From Pyrenopolyporus hunteri (taxonomy: Eukaryota; Ascomycota; Sordariomycetes; Xylariales; Hypoxylaceae), in the NCBI GenBank assembly GCA_902806595.1, contig CADCXC010000038.1, positions 2,356,001 through 2,420,000 on the forward strand: a stretch of 64,000 nucleotides of DNA, read 5' to 3'. The stretch's first letter is position 1. Each line of letters starts with the position of its first letter. Below, piece after piece: positions 24,523 through 37,395 of the stretch. The notes beneath the pieces are model-generated. The model did no database searches, had not been told where the DNA came from, and saw only the letters and a list, made by a program, of their open reading frames with translations. The position numbers and the translations under genes are program-made.

Positions 24523-27500
24523 AATGACGAGGTTTCTTACCTACGCCATATGCAAAGCGCATTATGCCTCCTATCTACCGCTATCTACCCGCCTTCTCTT
24601 ATATATACAAATCAAATTTACCCATCCAATCTTTTTATTTGCTCATACGCAGCATCGCGACGGAGTTGGCTTGCACAGAGAGTGTCGACTTTCTTTAGTA
24701 CCGCGGACAGGACTACGCTTCACTCCAAATTCCCGAAATGGCTTTGAATATCATCTTCATCTCTCTCTTTCTCTCGATCCGGGGTCTTAGCAGATAAAAG
24801 CATAGCATATTTTACAACTTCATCAAGTGCTCGGAGTTGGGTTAAGGGGGAAGCTTTCGACACTGATATCAACGGCCCCGGAAGTGTCTGGGCGCACTGA
24901 AACTAAATCAACCACGGTGCTTGCACCTATCACGACTTTATGGGGATCATGGCCGAGAGAACATTACGTGTACATACATACATACAGGGCTATATTATAC
25001 CCTCTTTGAGCCTCGTCTGGAGGTTCCATATTAAGCCGCTATCACTCTTGAAAGGAAAATGGGCGACATGGCAGCTGATTTTGCTAATGCAATTATGGAG
25101 AGCTGAAATATCCTGCGCGACGATTACGAAAGACCTAATAATACATCTATCTATCTAATTAACCACCTACTAACATAACGTATCGGTCGTACCACTATTG
25201 CAAGAGGCCATACTGCTCGAGTTGGCCGGTCCCATTAACTCCGTCCGCTCCTTATTATCCGACCGCGTTCATAAATCACTAAGCAGGGTTGAAAAGCGCA
25301 AGGGAGGATGATCACAGTTGGTGGCGAGCTCTCACATCACCAAGCGCGATCTCTCATACAATACAGTGCATATTAACCCTTACGAATACGTATGCGCGGA
25401 AATTAAAATAAAAGGCCAAAGGATTCGTCAATGAGCCTAGAGCGCGCGTCGTCGCACATGTTTTCTGGAAGAGACGGAAGAAACCACCAACCATGTACGA
25501 TACCGATTTCGGGCCGTTTGAACGACGACCGACACTCGGGTACGGGATATCGAATACGCATACCTATAGGTAGGGTATATACCTACCTAGGTAAGTAAGA
25601 GGTATATGTGTAGGTAGGTACCCCTTAACATAGCATGTTACCAGAACTGCCAGAGTTGTTTTCTGACGTAACGTAACCCACCGTAAGGTAGTTATCACGA
25701 CCCGTCCCCTACAGGGCTGTGACGGTGACGGGCACGAAAGTTGTGAAAAGGGAAACGTAGAGCTTCGCGCCATTTCATAACTCGGCAGGGGAATTATCGC
25801 CAATTACCAGGTAACATGTCTACGACCTAGATAGATAGACAGGCATGCGCTTACGCATGTGCCATACCCGTCCTCCCACCCTCCCCCCCTCGCAACATGG
25901 CTCGTTTGGTTCGGTGTTGCTCCAGCGTTGCATTGTGCTCTTCGTTTGCGCCTCACTCCTCGTCTCTTCCTTCCAGTAGATCCGGGAAGAGCACTCGGGG
26001 GGGACTTGGTTCACGTGCTTTCAGACGTCGTAATTGTCGTGAATCGCGTCCCTGCGGTTGCAGATTCGGTCGTCGGGGGCGACGCTGCGCTTGGTGAAAG
26101 GGAGGGAAAGGGGGTAAAGAGGAAAGGGGAAAGGGGAAGGGGAAAATTGTGGGAAAGAGAACGCTAAAGTGGGAGGAGTCAAACGGGAAAGCCGAGACGA
26201 AGTGGTTTCGCGCTGCATACACAGATCGAACTAGAATCGCCAAGCCGTAAATAGTTTGCGCACGGCCGTAGCCGACGAGATCCGCCGCGTTGAATGTGTT
26301 CAGGTTATGTGCCTAGGTGTGTACGGACCCGACATAACTTCTATATAGGTAGATGCCTACCTACCTAAGGCACCTAACCTGTTTGGCGTATATATCGCAC
26401 GATGGCCGCCTTCCATCTCGTCAAGATAGAGAGAGCATCAAACGTCCATCCGATCGGCGGTTGACGCCGTCTGTGCCTCACCCCTACGAGATTGAAGCGG
26501 GCGGCGGGTATGTAAGTCGTATCATGTGCCCAGCGGACGGTCCGCTTTCTGCAAGAAGCTACCTACATACCATTACAGACCGGGAGGTAAGTAATATATA
26601 CGAGGGTCTTTGCTTTTTGCTTACCTTGCAAGCACTCGGGGCTTGTTAAGTCGTTATCCACCTGCTGCATCAGAAAGGCGCTCGAGCCAGCGCGCAGAAA
26701 AGAAACATATTGCAACTGTTGGTTCACGACATAATTCTTTCCACCGTTCCCCCCCAGCCCAGCCCAGCCCAGCCCTGCCCTGCCCTGCCCTGCCCTCCCT
26801 CTCCTCCCCCCACCACTCGTCTCTCTGGCCAATATCCGTTAGTCCGAACGCGCGAATCGGTCTTTGGCGACCCGCCAGCCCGCCCGCTCCCGCCGACAGT
26901 CGACCGCCCCCGGGCTTTGAAACAGGTAATCATAGACGGGATGTATCGTCTTGGTAGCAAAGGAGATTTATCGGAGATTGTGTCCTCAGCTCAGCTTTCC
27001 CCCATTTCTTTTTCTTTTCTTTTCTTTTCTTTTTTTCCTTTCTCAAACGCCTCTTTCTTCCTAATCGCGAAGGGGGCGTCTACACCAATATTTCCTCTCT
27101 CCACGACAAAGCTACCTATATAGCTTGGCTGTTCAAAACAGGCCGGGGGCCGAGCGGCACAGCCAAGTCGAATCCGGCATCGCGCCTTAAAACCTCCCTG
27201 AGGCACAAGTTCGGTGGCAAACGTAAGATCCGTAATGCGGAGAAGCCATGCGCGCGCGGACTCACCTCTCTATGCAGTTGGTTCTCGATCTTGGGGATCT
27301 GCCGATAGCCCTCAATGCTTAAAGAGGAGGGGGGGCTGGGAAGAAGTTGAGCAGACGGATCCACGAACGCCCCCTACGCCCCATTCATTCACAGTTAGGT
27401 ATGTATTATTTTATGTGCTATGGTATTGGCTTTACATACACTAGGTATGGAGACAGATGCTGGCCTAGATAAGCCAATGGCTGGATTCACCCCTCGCCAC

Positions 27501-28563
27501 GCATTATATACTCCGGGTTCGGTTGCCTTATGCATGTATGAATGCCTCATACGATGATGCAGTCTGTCTCTGTAAGATTCAAGACCCGTAGGTTCATGCT
27601 CAGTACGCTTTGGGCTTTGTTGGGGGGAAAGTGTATCCCGACTTAGACTAAGATTAGCTATGTTTACTTCTATTCTTTACTTGGATGAATATATATTTCA
27701 ATTACTGTCGCCAGCTTTCAATGACTATTTCTGCGAATACCTCCAATAAACCTGACGTGTTTACTACCGAGATACTCCCAAAATACGCCATATTGGGCTC
27801 CCTTTTCTTTTGTCACGGTTGAGCTCTCACTCGCATAAACTAAAAGGTTGTGGATGCGCCTTTCGAGGCAATAACAAGACAAACGTACATATTTGCTCCA
27901 TCGAAATCAACGAATCAAGACTCAACAGAGACTCAGCACGGGCTACTTCAGGGAATAAAATAAGCGGCCTCGGCCAATGAGATTCAAAGTGGGTTATGCC
28001 GTTATTTGCTTGCTCTGAGACACTTGGCGAAGCTTAGACATCCAGCAAGCCCCCTTGGTCTCGGTTCTTCCCGTACTGGCAAGTAAGCCCGGACTCCGAT
28101 AGGCTATGTATTATACCCAACTACCGGTGAATCGATGCTGTCCGTTTCCAATTTACTTTGTTCCATTGGTCTTCCATGGATTCCGCGGATTCCATACGCT
28201 TGCTTTGGTATTTACACTCTTCTCAATTTATAATCAAGTTAAGCAATCGAATATAGAAAAAATTAGTCTCGAGAGTGGCCCTACTTAAGGATCCCGTTGC
28301 TTTAGGTTTTCTAACGCGGCAAATACACTATTTGCCCTCAAGAACAACATCCTAAGTAATATTTCACTGTTAGTTCTATGCTTCTTTAGGAATAGGGAGG
28401 ACCTCATGCAGCGTCACGCCATAGCCTTCACATGGTATAGCTATACACAACCGTTCGCCACACAGAACGTGTAAAGTCCAAAAAAAAAAAAAAATCATCA
28501 ATATACGTAAGAGTCTATATACAAGTTTTCTACATTAAACAAATCTTCAAACGTATATACTAT
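24523..28563. other. Gene-free 4.0-kb stretch with G4-capable C-run tract
   Basis: It holds the 3' ends of the 413-residue gene (plus) and of the Zn2Cys6 factor (minus), so the two genes converge here. Notable items are TAGG/CCTA motifs near 25,571 and 26,346, a purine-rich AAAGGGG run near 26,100-26,150, the C-run tract at 26748-26812 and a TTTTC pentamer run near 27,007-27,040. I saw no gene with supported splicing. Confidence 0.5.
26748..26812. repeat. CCCAG/CCCTG pentamer tract, G-quadruplex-capable on the minus strand
   Basis: Runs of three or more C are spaced by two bases about ten times in a row: first AGCCC units, then TGCCC units, then CCCTCCC. On the minus strand this gives G3N2 repeats, well beyond the four runs needed for a quadruplex. 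Confidence 0.8.
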
Positions 28564-31512
28564 CTATAAGAACTCGCTCAGGACAGCGACCCTCGTCCTG
28601 GCGTCGTCGGTCCCATACTCGCCATCAGCCATTATCTTCATGATCTGTACCATGCGAGCTAGAGAAACGAGGGTATCAGCATTCGGGCTTTGAAATTGGA
28701 GCGAGAGGCCAAAAAAAGAATAATAAATAAATAAATGAATAGAAAAACTAGGGGTTAACGTACTTATATCCGCCCGCGCCCTCGCGAATAGCGGATCCCT
28801 CAGGAACTGGTCGGCGGTCGCCGGGTCCCTCCCGGCCTCGCGCAAGACGCTCCCTATGCACAGGGCCTCGAGGAAGGCCCTGTGGTGGAAGACCCACCAG
28901 ACCCTGGCCTCGGTGTCGAAGAGGGTGAAGAGGACGAAGAAGGAGGTGATGGCCTCGTGGGCGGCCTCGAGCGTGGCGCGGACGTTGACGGGCACGTCCG
29001 GGCTCTCGGACGCGTGCACGAGCATGAGGTTGTGGTAGTAGTTGCTGCTGAGGAAGAGCGTCTGCCGCACGACGCGCTTGTTGCTGCACGCCAGCTGCGC
29101 GATGCTCTCCTGGTCCCACGACCGGAACACGTCCGGGAACGAGCGGTACACGGCCCGGAAGTCGGCGACCAGCTTCGACTTCTGCCGCTGCGTCGAGCAG
29201 ATCGGCACGTCGAGCGACCGCGGGCTCGAGATCGTCTCCTGCACGAGGTTGGCCAGCATCCACGAGCCCCGGATGTACGCTATGTCCGTGGGGTTCGAGT
29301 CGCCGTATCCGGGCGGGTCGTCGACGAAGTCGTCGACTTTGACGTCGGTGTGCGTCGCGTTCGGGGGCAGCGAGAGCAGGACCGTCAGGAAGGTGTCCTG
29401 GACGAGGACGGCTTGCCAGAGCTTGCGCCGCTGCTGCTTCTCGAAGTCGCTCGCGTTGGGCATTACTGGTGAGTTGTTTCGCATCAGCATTTTGGGGGTT
29501 CGTCGTGGCATTGCCGGTTGAGCTGCCTTGACCTACCTATGTTTGGATCCCTGTGCAAGCCCATGGCATAAGCTTGTCTCACTACAACACCTACAGTCAG
29601 TGATGCTCCATCTCCGCAGTATCCCGATAGAAGACTTTCGAGCGGCACGGGCACTATTAAACGAGCGTGAGGCTTCGCAAACAATGTGTACGAGGAGAGC
29701 CACGCTCCTTGGTGGGGGCGTAAAGGAGCAAGGGACGAGTCTAGATATTGGTTGGATACGTACGTAGTAAGCCTGAGAAGGCCCAGCCGTCCGAGGCGTG
29801 GTTATCGTTTATCAGGAAATAGCCGACTAGAACCATGGCTTGAACCGAGCGTAACGACGCAGTATTCAGATACGAGAACATGCGTAAGGCCTGATTGCCT
29901 GCCGAGGCGTAGAATTCGGATGTCTGTTTACGGTCTTTCGGATTTGTCGTCGATACGAATTGCGTGCCCAGAGCCATCATGGTGAAGAGTAGGCCTACAA
30001 AGGCGGCGTCCGTCTTTTCGGAGTCTCTGAGCGACCAGAAGTGTTCGTACTCGAGGTAGAAGGTGTGCCGGTCGATGATCGGGTAGACGGGGTCCACGGA
30101 TTCATAGTACTGGCTTAACAGGATATCGGCCTGCAGCTTGTCGGGCAGGACCCCGATGACCTCGGGAAGCCCGCCCTCGCAAGTCCAGTAGTTGGCGAAC
30201 GGGTGCTCCGAGCCAACCCCGAATACGTTGGAAGCTGTTGGATGGGACAGAGAAACGTTAGAGAGGAGCCCTGTGGATAGTGCGACGGACCCACGAGAAG
30301 CCATCCGGCCGATTAGAATACCTCTATCTGCAATATTTGGGATCGTAGGCCTCATCCCGCTCATCGTCACCCTCCTCTTCGGCGGTTTCGTCATCCTGCG
30401 GCCGTTTGTGGCTGACCGGGACGTCTCTCTAAGCCCCTGTTAGTCTCGCGGCCTTCTTCCGAGGGAGCATCCTCCCAGCTGAGGAAACTTACTCGAGGAG
30501 GTTCGCTACATGTGCATATCTGCACTCCGTTTGTCGTTTTATGCCTGGGTGCTTGTGGTGAGCCATTGGCCCGCGAAGATGATTAGGGAGTATGATGGGA
30601 CTTACATGCTAAGCAGTGAGGTCTACCTCGATCGCACTAGACTCGAAGTTGGACGTGTTAGTAGCTGCTGACCTAGAACCATAGCAGTCGGCTGAAGGTA
30701 GAAATATGGCCATTCAAAATCACGGTGGTTCGATTCCAATCCAGTGCATATTGCAGAAGTCATCCGTTGACACAGAGGTGTGGCTTGACCTTGCCGCCGC
30801 TGCCGTTCCTCGTCTTGCCTCAGAGCAAGGGTCAGTCACAATTTGGTGGTTGGTGGCTTATGCTTGAGCTCTTATTCTTCTCTTTCTCTCCTCCCGCGTG
30901 ACATGAGTTGGTAGAGGTAGAAAAGCATGAAAGCTTCTAATAGTCTGGTATGCACGCCTGTGATGGTGCTACGTGACACTGACGCAACTGCAGGGAAGAG
31001 AACCCATTGACCGGTCTAACGTTGACTAGACGTAGAACAGGATGCCGAATGTGCGATTCTGCGGATGTGCTGATTTTTCTTTTTCTTTTTTCTTTTTGCT
31101 TCATGTTTTTCTTCAGGAAAAAAAAAAATAAAACAATTCATTTTATATATTTCTTTTTTTTTTCTTTAAGGGACTGCGGATTACTTGCCTTCGTCTTTCG
31201 CTCGACGCACTCGTGGCACGACAGCGTTGGTTTGTTGCGCTTCTGCTTCTTCTTGATGGGCTCGGCAAACGGCGGCACGGCGGTGATGCTGCCTCCGCTG
31301 CTCGCGCCGTCGCCATCTTCGGGTTCAGACTTGGCGCCAAAGAAGGACTGGGTTGCCGAATCGGGCGAAGCGTAGAAGGTGGTGGCCGAGGTCGGTGTGA
31401 GGATGGCGATTGGCGACAAGGTGGACGTTGCGGAGGCCGTCGAGTTGGCAGACGTTCCAGAGTATCCTCCGCTGCCGTACAACAAATCCGTCGGGACCTG
31501 GGATGACGACAT
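28564..31512 (-). CDS. Zn2Cys6 fungal-specific transcription factor, 637 aa, seven exons
   Basis: Exons in transcript order are 31512-31189, 30636-30606, 30544-30493, 30428-29764, 29581-29537, 29465-28764 and 28658-28564 (1914 nt, in phase). A disordered Ser/Thr-rich N-terminus precedes a complete binuclear cluster with Cys99, 102, 109, 116, 119 and 126, spacing C-x2-C-x6-C-x6-C-x2-C-x6-C, then the RYAHVANLLE linker. The middle has fungal-specific regulatory-domain motifs (YYESVDPVYPIIDRHTF, LLLRQAYAMGLHRDPNI, WQAVLVQDTFLTVLLSLPP). Intron 1 is 552 nt and uses a GC donor (AAG|GCAAGT) because no GT fits the cluster's phase. Exon 2 has only 31 nt. Exon 6 is markedly richer in G/C than the rest. 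Target genes are unknown; no biosynthetic cluster lies nearby to suggest a role. The family is certain; individual splice sites are inferred. Confidence 0.88.
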
Positions 31513-32117
31513 GCGCGTTGCTCGTGTGTCTGCGGTATGCGAACTGCCCGGGAGGATTCAATTGAGGCTGAACACGAGAAATGCAGGTGGCGCATCCGGG
31601 AATAAGGGCCGATCATCTAATGAGGCTTGATCGATTAGACAAGGTTGGGGGGGGTCGAGTGGGAAATGGGAACGGATGGATATAAAGACATAAAATGTGA
31701 CAATTGAGGGGAGAAGCCAAGACTTTTACTTTTTCTCTCTCTCCCCCGTTTCCTGACGAGAGAGAGATGGAGGGAAAATAATTGGGGAAATTAAAGAAGA
31801 TCGACCGGGAAGAGTCAGCAACGAAGACGGGCGAGGCAGGGTTCGTAGGAGAGGAGCAGAATAAGAATAGGCAAGTTGAGTAATAGGGCAGTTAACTGGT
31901 AAGAGAGGTATCATATTAGATAGACTGACAGATCAGTTGACACACCCCCCAGTTACATACGTACATACATATACACATACATAGACGCATACATAATTTA
32001 TTTGCCTGCCTGCTCCTTGACCCTTATGTATGGGGGATGTGAGGTAAGGGTAATAATATATGTGCGTAGGTAGGCATGTATGTATGTATTATGCTGTATA
32101 TCGTATCGTATCGTATT

Positions 32118-32131
32118 GTATTGTACAATAC
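32118..32131. repeat. Perfect 14-bp palindrome in a GTATC/GTATT run
   Basis: GTATTGTACAATAC is its own reverse complement. It closes a run of TCGTA pentamers, and a similar run with TCGTACAATA occurs at about 32,214-32,245. Both lie about 0.6-0.75 kb upstream of the Zn2Cys6 factor's start. Confidence 0.7.
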
Positions 32132-33806
32132 CTGACGAGCATTATACATGTAGGTGTAGGTATGTATGACTTGCTTTTTATATTATACTGCAAAAGTACG
32201 CGGAATCCCTGGTATCGTATGTATCGTATGTATCGTACAATATTACATACAATACAAGCCAAAATCATCACCCCCCCCTAGTCTCCCCTCGAACATTCTG
32301 AAGAATGACGCCCAGCAACTTGGCTCACCCGCTGCAGGCCTTCGAGAAAGTCACGTCATTACTGATATGCACACGACATGAAGATGCCTTCCCCTTCGTA
32401 CTTGGATGTATAGAAGCATTCGCCGCGAGTAGTGGCGTATAGCGGGATACCTCCGACCACTAATACGACAGACACCGCGATCAGTTGAGTTCGACGGTTC
32501 CGCGCTTTTGTCGGTGTATGTACGATGTATGAGACTAATGAATGCGACTTTGAGGTACAGTACAGCCCAATAATTGGATACCTGACGGAGTCCCCCCGCA
32601 GGCCAGTCGTCTAGCTAAGCTCTTTAGGTGCCGAAGGGGAGCCGGGGGGATGTCGACAGGGATAAGCCGGGGAGTATGGGAAGAGAGGGCTAGGGTAAGG
32701 AAGGGTAGGGATCCCTTCGACGATGACAAGTCGGGCAGCACGAACCTGCATGGACGCGCCGTGATTAGAAATGCCGATACCTCGCGCTGACTCGACTGAC
32801 TAACTCGATGGCTGAGATGACCGTTGTATGGGCCCAGCCTGTAGGCCACATCTCCCAAGTCCTCATCGACGGATTGTACTGGATTTGCGAGCGAGGTCGA
32901 CAACATGATCTCTGGGTAACAATGCTTCTGCTTTGGCTGGCTGCCACATTACCCACGTTTGGCATCCCGGTTGATCCGGAAGACTGGGTAGGTGTGGTGT
33001 ACACTGGTCTCTGGCGGCAGGACGAATCGAAGAGACATGACTCGTTCATGTTGTCAAAATCAAAAAAGACAGCATTTTCAAAAACTCTGTCTACCTAGGC
33101 ACTCAACCAACACAGCCACGAGCAAAACACAACACAACGCAACATAATACAACACGACGAATGAGAAGAACGCCCGTTTAGGATTATCTTCTAGTTAGGT
33201 AACTATAGGCGGCTCCCCCTCTCTCCCCCAAGATTCCGACGGCCAATCCCAGGGGGGTTGAGATGAGGTCCTCGTGCTAACCCAGTCCAGAACGAGATTA
33301 CGTCAATCCCTTTGGGGAGTGTCGTAATGTGGGCGAGGGCCGCTGGTTGGTCATGCATATAGATACAGATACAGGATAATATGTACAGGACACAGGGCAC
33401 AAGACACACGATACCTACATATAGGCTCACGGCTCGAGTCCTGACCTCGAGTTTCATTAAGATGATTACTAATATTTACACCTACAGGAAACCCGTCCCA
33501 AATCATGCATCGCGCTCCATGCATCCCTTTTCGATGAGACGCGATAGGGCCTTGGGTGCGACCTCAGCATGCATGACATGGTGAAGAAGCATGCGGGCGA
33601 CTATGCCGAAGTATTGGGTCTGACAGGAACGAGTCTTCTAGAGTTTTTCTCCAGTCTACGGAATTTTTTCCACGGGCTTTGCTCTACCAGCCTGGTCAAA
33701 TCCCGTCGCGTTGCCTGATGAACGGCGCCATATAGCCTTGCAGGCCTTGCAGAGACTAAGCGCTAAGGACCAATGGCTCCGTCCCGGGAGTCTGGTATGT
33801 GAGGCT

Positions 33807-33868
33807 GCCTCATGGGGACTTTTCATGGGGGACTTTCATGGGGCACTTTCATGGGGGTGGTCTCATGG
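33807..33868. repeat. Tandem TCATGGGG repeat, unit about 14-17 bp
   Basis: Five TCATGG(GG) cores recur at 14-17 base spacing, separated by ACTTT or similar bases. The copies diverge slightly. Confidence 0.7.
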
Positions 33869-36800
33869 AATCGATCAGGCAGGCTGGGGTCTGTCTGGTA
33901 TGGGTAATGCGTCAGGCTCCCGCACTCCGCTCGTTGACTAAACATGGTGACATCGACGAATGATCGGACGCCTACCCATTACTCAGCGTTCTAAAAACAA
34001 AACACTGGTATTACGTGCCGAGTAACGGCGTTCCCCAGAGCGAGAAGCTTATCCCTCAACTCTGAACAGCTTCATTCAACCTTCAATCGATCGCATTGTC
34101 TTGCCTCGGACGACCCTTCAACGTCGCTTTCAATTTACGGCGGAGTCGCCGGAGTCAATAATTGCCATCAGGTAGATGAACGAAGTGCATGGGATTGCTG
34201 GCCGAGCCCGGCGTCGCGAGGAGCTCGTCGTCTTGTCAGATCACCGTAGCTGTTCCGTTGAACCGTCATCGCCGCCACCTGGAAAAACGCCTCGACACGA
34301 CTCTAACCCCCGACCCCCCTACGCAGCCGCGACATCTAGCCAGACATCCAGGACGCCTGTCAGATTCATCCCGAGGCTCATGTACGCCCTAAGGATGATC
34401 GTCATCACCGAGGGTGCTCCGTTGTGTAACCACGGCATGCTCCCGAGGGTGCTGCAGTCATAGCCCAGGCTCGCAATCATCACGCCTCTCATTAATACTG
34501 ATTAGTTATCAAAGCCCTTGGCTGCCTTCTCGGTTCGGAGGTGATCAGAGCCGAATAGAGTGTGCGAGAAACGGCCTTTGGAGCGAAGGCGTTTGCCACG
34601 GTAGCGGTGAATGCACTGGACCCATGTGACCGGACGTTAGATCTCTTCGCCGTGAGAATGGAGGCTACGTATCTCGATTGAATCTTTGGAACGGTCCTGG
34701 TCCCTATCAGCCAGGAACGGGAATTCTTGGACCCCCCCCCGAGAGTTCCATTCCATTGAACCACTCCGGTTCTGGTTATCCACGCCGAGATTTCCCAACT
34801 CTACGAAGGTCAAGCCACCGGCACTGCTGCGTAAGCGCATTTATGTCGCTAAGATAATAATTGGGGGGTACGTCTCGGTGTTTTAGGACTGATGGTGGGC
34901 TGGTCGTCGGTGGCCCGATTGCTCATCAATATTCAAGGCTTTACGTACAGGGTTTTCGCCTATCCGATCAGAAGAATCGAACCAAGTCGGTTCCGTAAGC
35001 CGTCCGTCAATTAAATTATTATTATCTAAGTTCAAGAATAAAATTTCATCCGGGCTAACACCGAGTTTTGTTCTAAGATATATAGCGAGGCTGTCGTGAT
35101 ATCGTGTAGTCTGGACTATCTAATTTATGATAGGGCTTCGATAGAGTTACTTCGAGCACAGGATCCGGAAGCGGTTCTGAGAACCCCCGCTGACGAGACT
35201 CGTCGGATAGCTCAAGGATTCCCCACGAAGCGCTTTCCCCCTGCCATATTAAAAGCGGCGGTTCACGTACACAGTATGCGCGGCACCTCCCTATTACATG
35301 ATGGGAGATGAAGACTATAGTCTGTCGTTGAGATTGGCGAGCAGTAGCTCTTAGCTTGCTGAGCTCATTGGTTCCCAATTGCAGGATAAGGCATCGGAAT
35401 ACAGATTTCTACTCCCAGCATATCGGATCGCATAGCGCTATGTCGGAAGCCTAAGAGCGATCCCTGTTAGAGGACATGCACGTAAGATAACATACCCAAT
35501 GGACCAAACAGAGTGGAGTCATATATTACAGAACCGAGGTTTAGTCCGCTGTTGGTAAGCCTAGATGCGAATAGCAAGGACGGACTCTCAAGGGGGATGG
35601 GATACGAAATGCCTCGTTGGGCCGCAATTGCTGTTTCACCCCTTCCGGGGTGGTCCGCGTAGATCGACTGCCAAACGCCACCGCTGATATCCGACGAAAG
35701 ACTCTTCCACGATCGATCGGCCCCGGGGAGATAGAGCTAAGAGACCTAGATAGTATTGCTGATGCAGCCCACCCTTCCCTGCTGACCGTATGTGCAGCTT
35801 GGATGGCCTTCTGAGTGGTGGCCGCCGAGACTATCTCGACCTCCATCCTGGTCCAAAACTTGATTACGCCAGCAATATCAAGATCCGTGAAGATGGCCTT
35901 CAATACCGGGGTAAGATAAACCTAGCATTACAGGGCTTCTTGCATCCTTCTAGCCGCTCAGATATGATAATATGATAATATGATATGGAACGCGCGCATT
36001 AGTCGATTGTGTGGGTTTTGCTTACGAATACATGGAATGCACCGTAGTAGTTTTGAGGAGTCTGAGTGGAAGACCCAGGTAGTTAGGTATAACTCTTGAC
36101 GTTTGATAGGCCTCTCTAGATAACTGGGGGGTGGCAGGCCATGGTGTATAAAGACCGTCCCTAATATGAACTCGCGGCGTCAATCCCAGTCGTTATCCCT
36201 AGGCCAATATCTCGCTCGTATAACTCTGCCGACTTTCCGAGAACTTGTTTTAACTGCACATATATTACAGAGATGCCGAAGCCAGCTAGATAATATTTAT
36301 ATTTATAGAAAATGGCATAGTCAAGTCTTGATCATACGGAGTCTTGTGGGGAGCATAATTCAACAGCGCGCTATTCCGATTCTCGGGTTAAGTTGTAAGA
36401 AATACGGAGTACGTAGCTCCGAAATATTGCTCATTAGGGCGATGTTGTGATGTAGTCGCGGTTGATGCAGAATACCCAACACCTATCTATAAAAGGGAAG
36501 TTTGGCAAGGGTAGGGGTGTTAATTGGGTGATCGGGGTGATCGTGAATGTTGGGAGTGAAATAGGGGTAATAGTAAATATTACATAATCACACTACGAGA
36601 TATACCACACCCCTTACCCCCTTTCTCTCTTCCGCAGCTCTCCCAACAAGCTGCTGCTCAATGCTGATTTCTCAATGCTGCTATTGGTCTCAGGGAATCT
36701 TGAGTTTCTACAGAATATCTTATTTCTAAGATTATGACTTATCTACCTAAGCTCATAGAAGGGGTAGAACTAAGTTCGAGTCTTGGCTCTCAATAGCGTA

Positions 36801-37395
36801 GGGAAGCACTTATATACGGGCCACGAACCGCGTTCGCGTCCCTAACTCGATCACAACTCAACATAGACTAAGTTAATTAATATAATCAACCTATCCAGGC
36901 GTTCAACTAAGCTCTATGCCACTTTTACGTAAATACGTATACGTAGAACTATAACTGTGTCAAGTAGTAATCCTTCCGTAGTTGGGTTTGCGCAGCCACT
37001 CTATATAGCCGTGGTCTGGCTTCCTGAAAAAGGTAACCCTAATACGCCGCGATTCATTGACATGATCGATTACGAGTATATTGTCGAAGCTCATCTAAGG
37101 CAGGTGAATCGTAGTTACCATCTAATGCAAGAAAAAGCCATTTAAAGACGTCTACTAGCGTCCAATCTCTATCCAAATAACCTAACAGTGACGAAATTGT
37201 AACTATAACACCCATCAGCCAACCAGAAACGAGTGTAGCAACCGATCATAACGTACCGCGCCTCTCCGCAACGTTGCAACGTACCCCATTTACCATTCAG
37301 AATGGCGGACAACGATTCGTCCAAACGACTCAAAGTTTGGTCAACTGGATGGGAGCCGGCATCTGTCGCGGCAACGGCCACCACGGGTACTTCCG

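Noticed and set aside
26710..27123. 137-codon frame through the CCCAG/CCCTG array
   Set aside because: Much of it is Pro/Ala/Cys and Ser/Phe low complexity from the repeats, with no conserved part and no splice support.
28882..29472. 196-codon plus-strand frame
   Set aside because: It lies antisense to the GC-rich exon 6 of the transcription factor. High third-position G/C on the real strand removes stops on the other. The protein is Glu/Val/Arg low complexity.
30721..30745. GGTTCGATTCC, resembling a tRNA B-box
   Set aside because: The flanking bases do not pair into a T-stem, and no acceptor or anticodon stem is seen. It lies in intron 1 of the Zn2Cys6 factor.
36705..36800. tRNA-like T-arm (CTAAG-TTCGAGT-CTTGG) with CTCTCAA after it
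   Set aside because: The T-arm pairs, but the 5' acceptor side matches only five of seven pairs and no D-arm A-box is present. It is at most a decayed tRNA.
36957..37145. 62-codon frame with a folded-looking peptide (RFIDMIDYEYIVEAHLRQV)
   Set aside because: It begins with GTG, has no upstream exon I could join, and is too short to assign. It may be a fragment of an old element.
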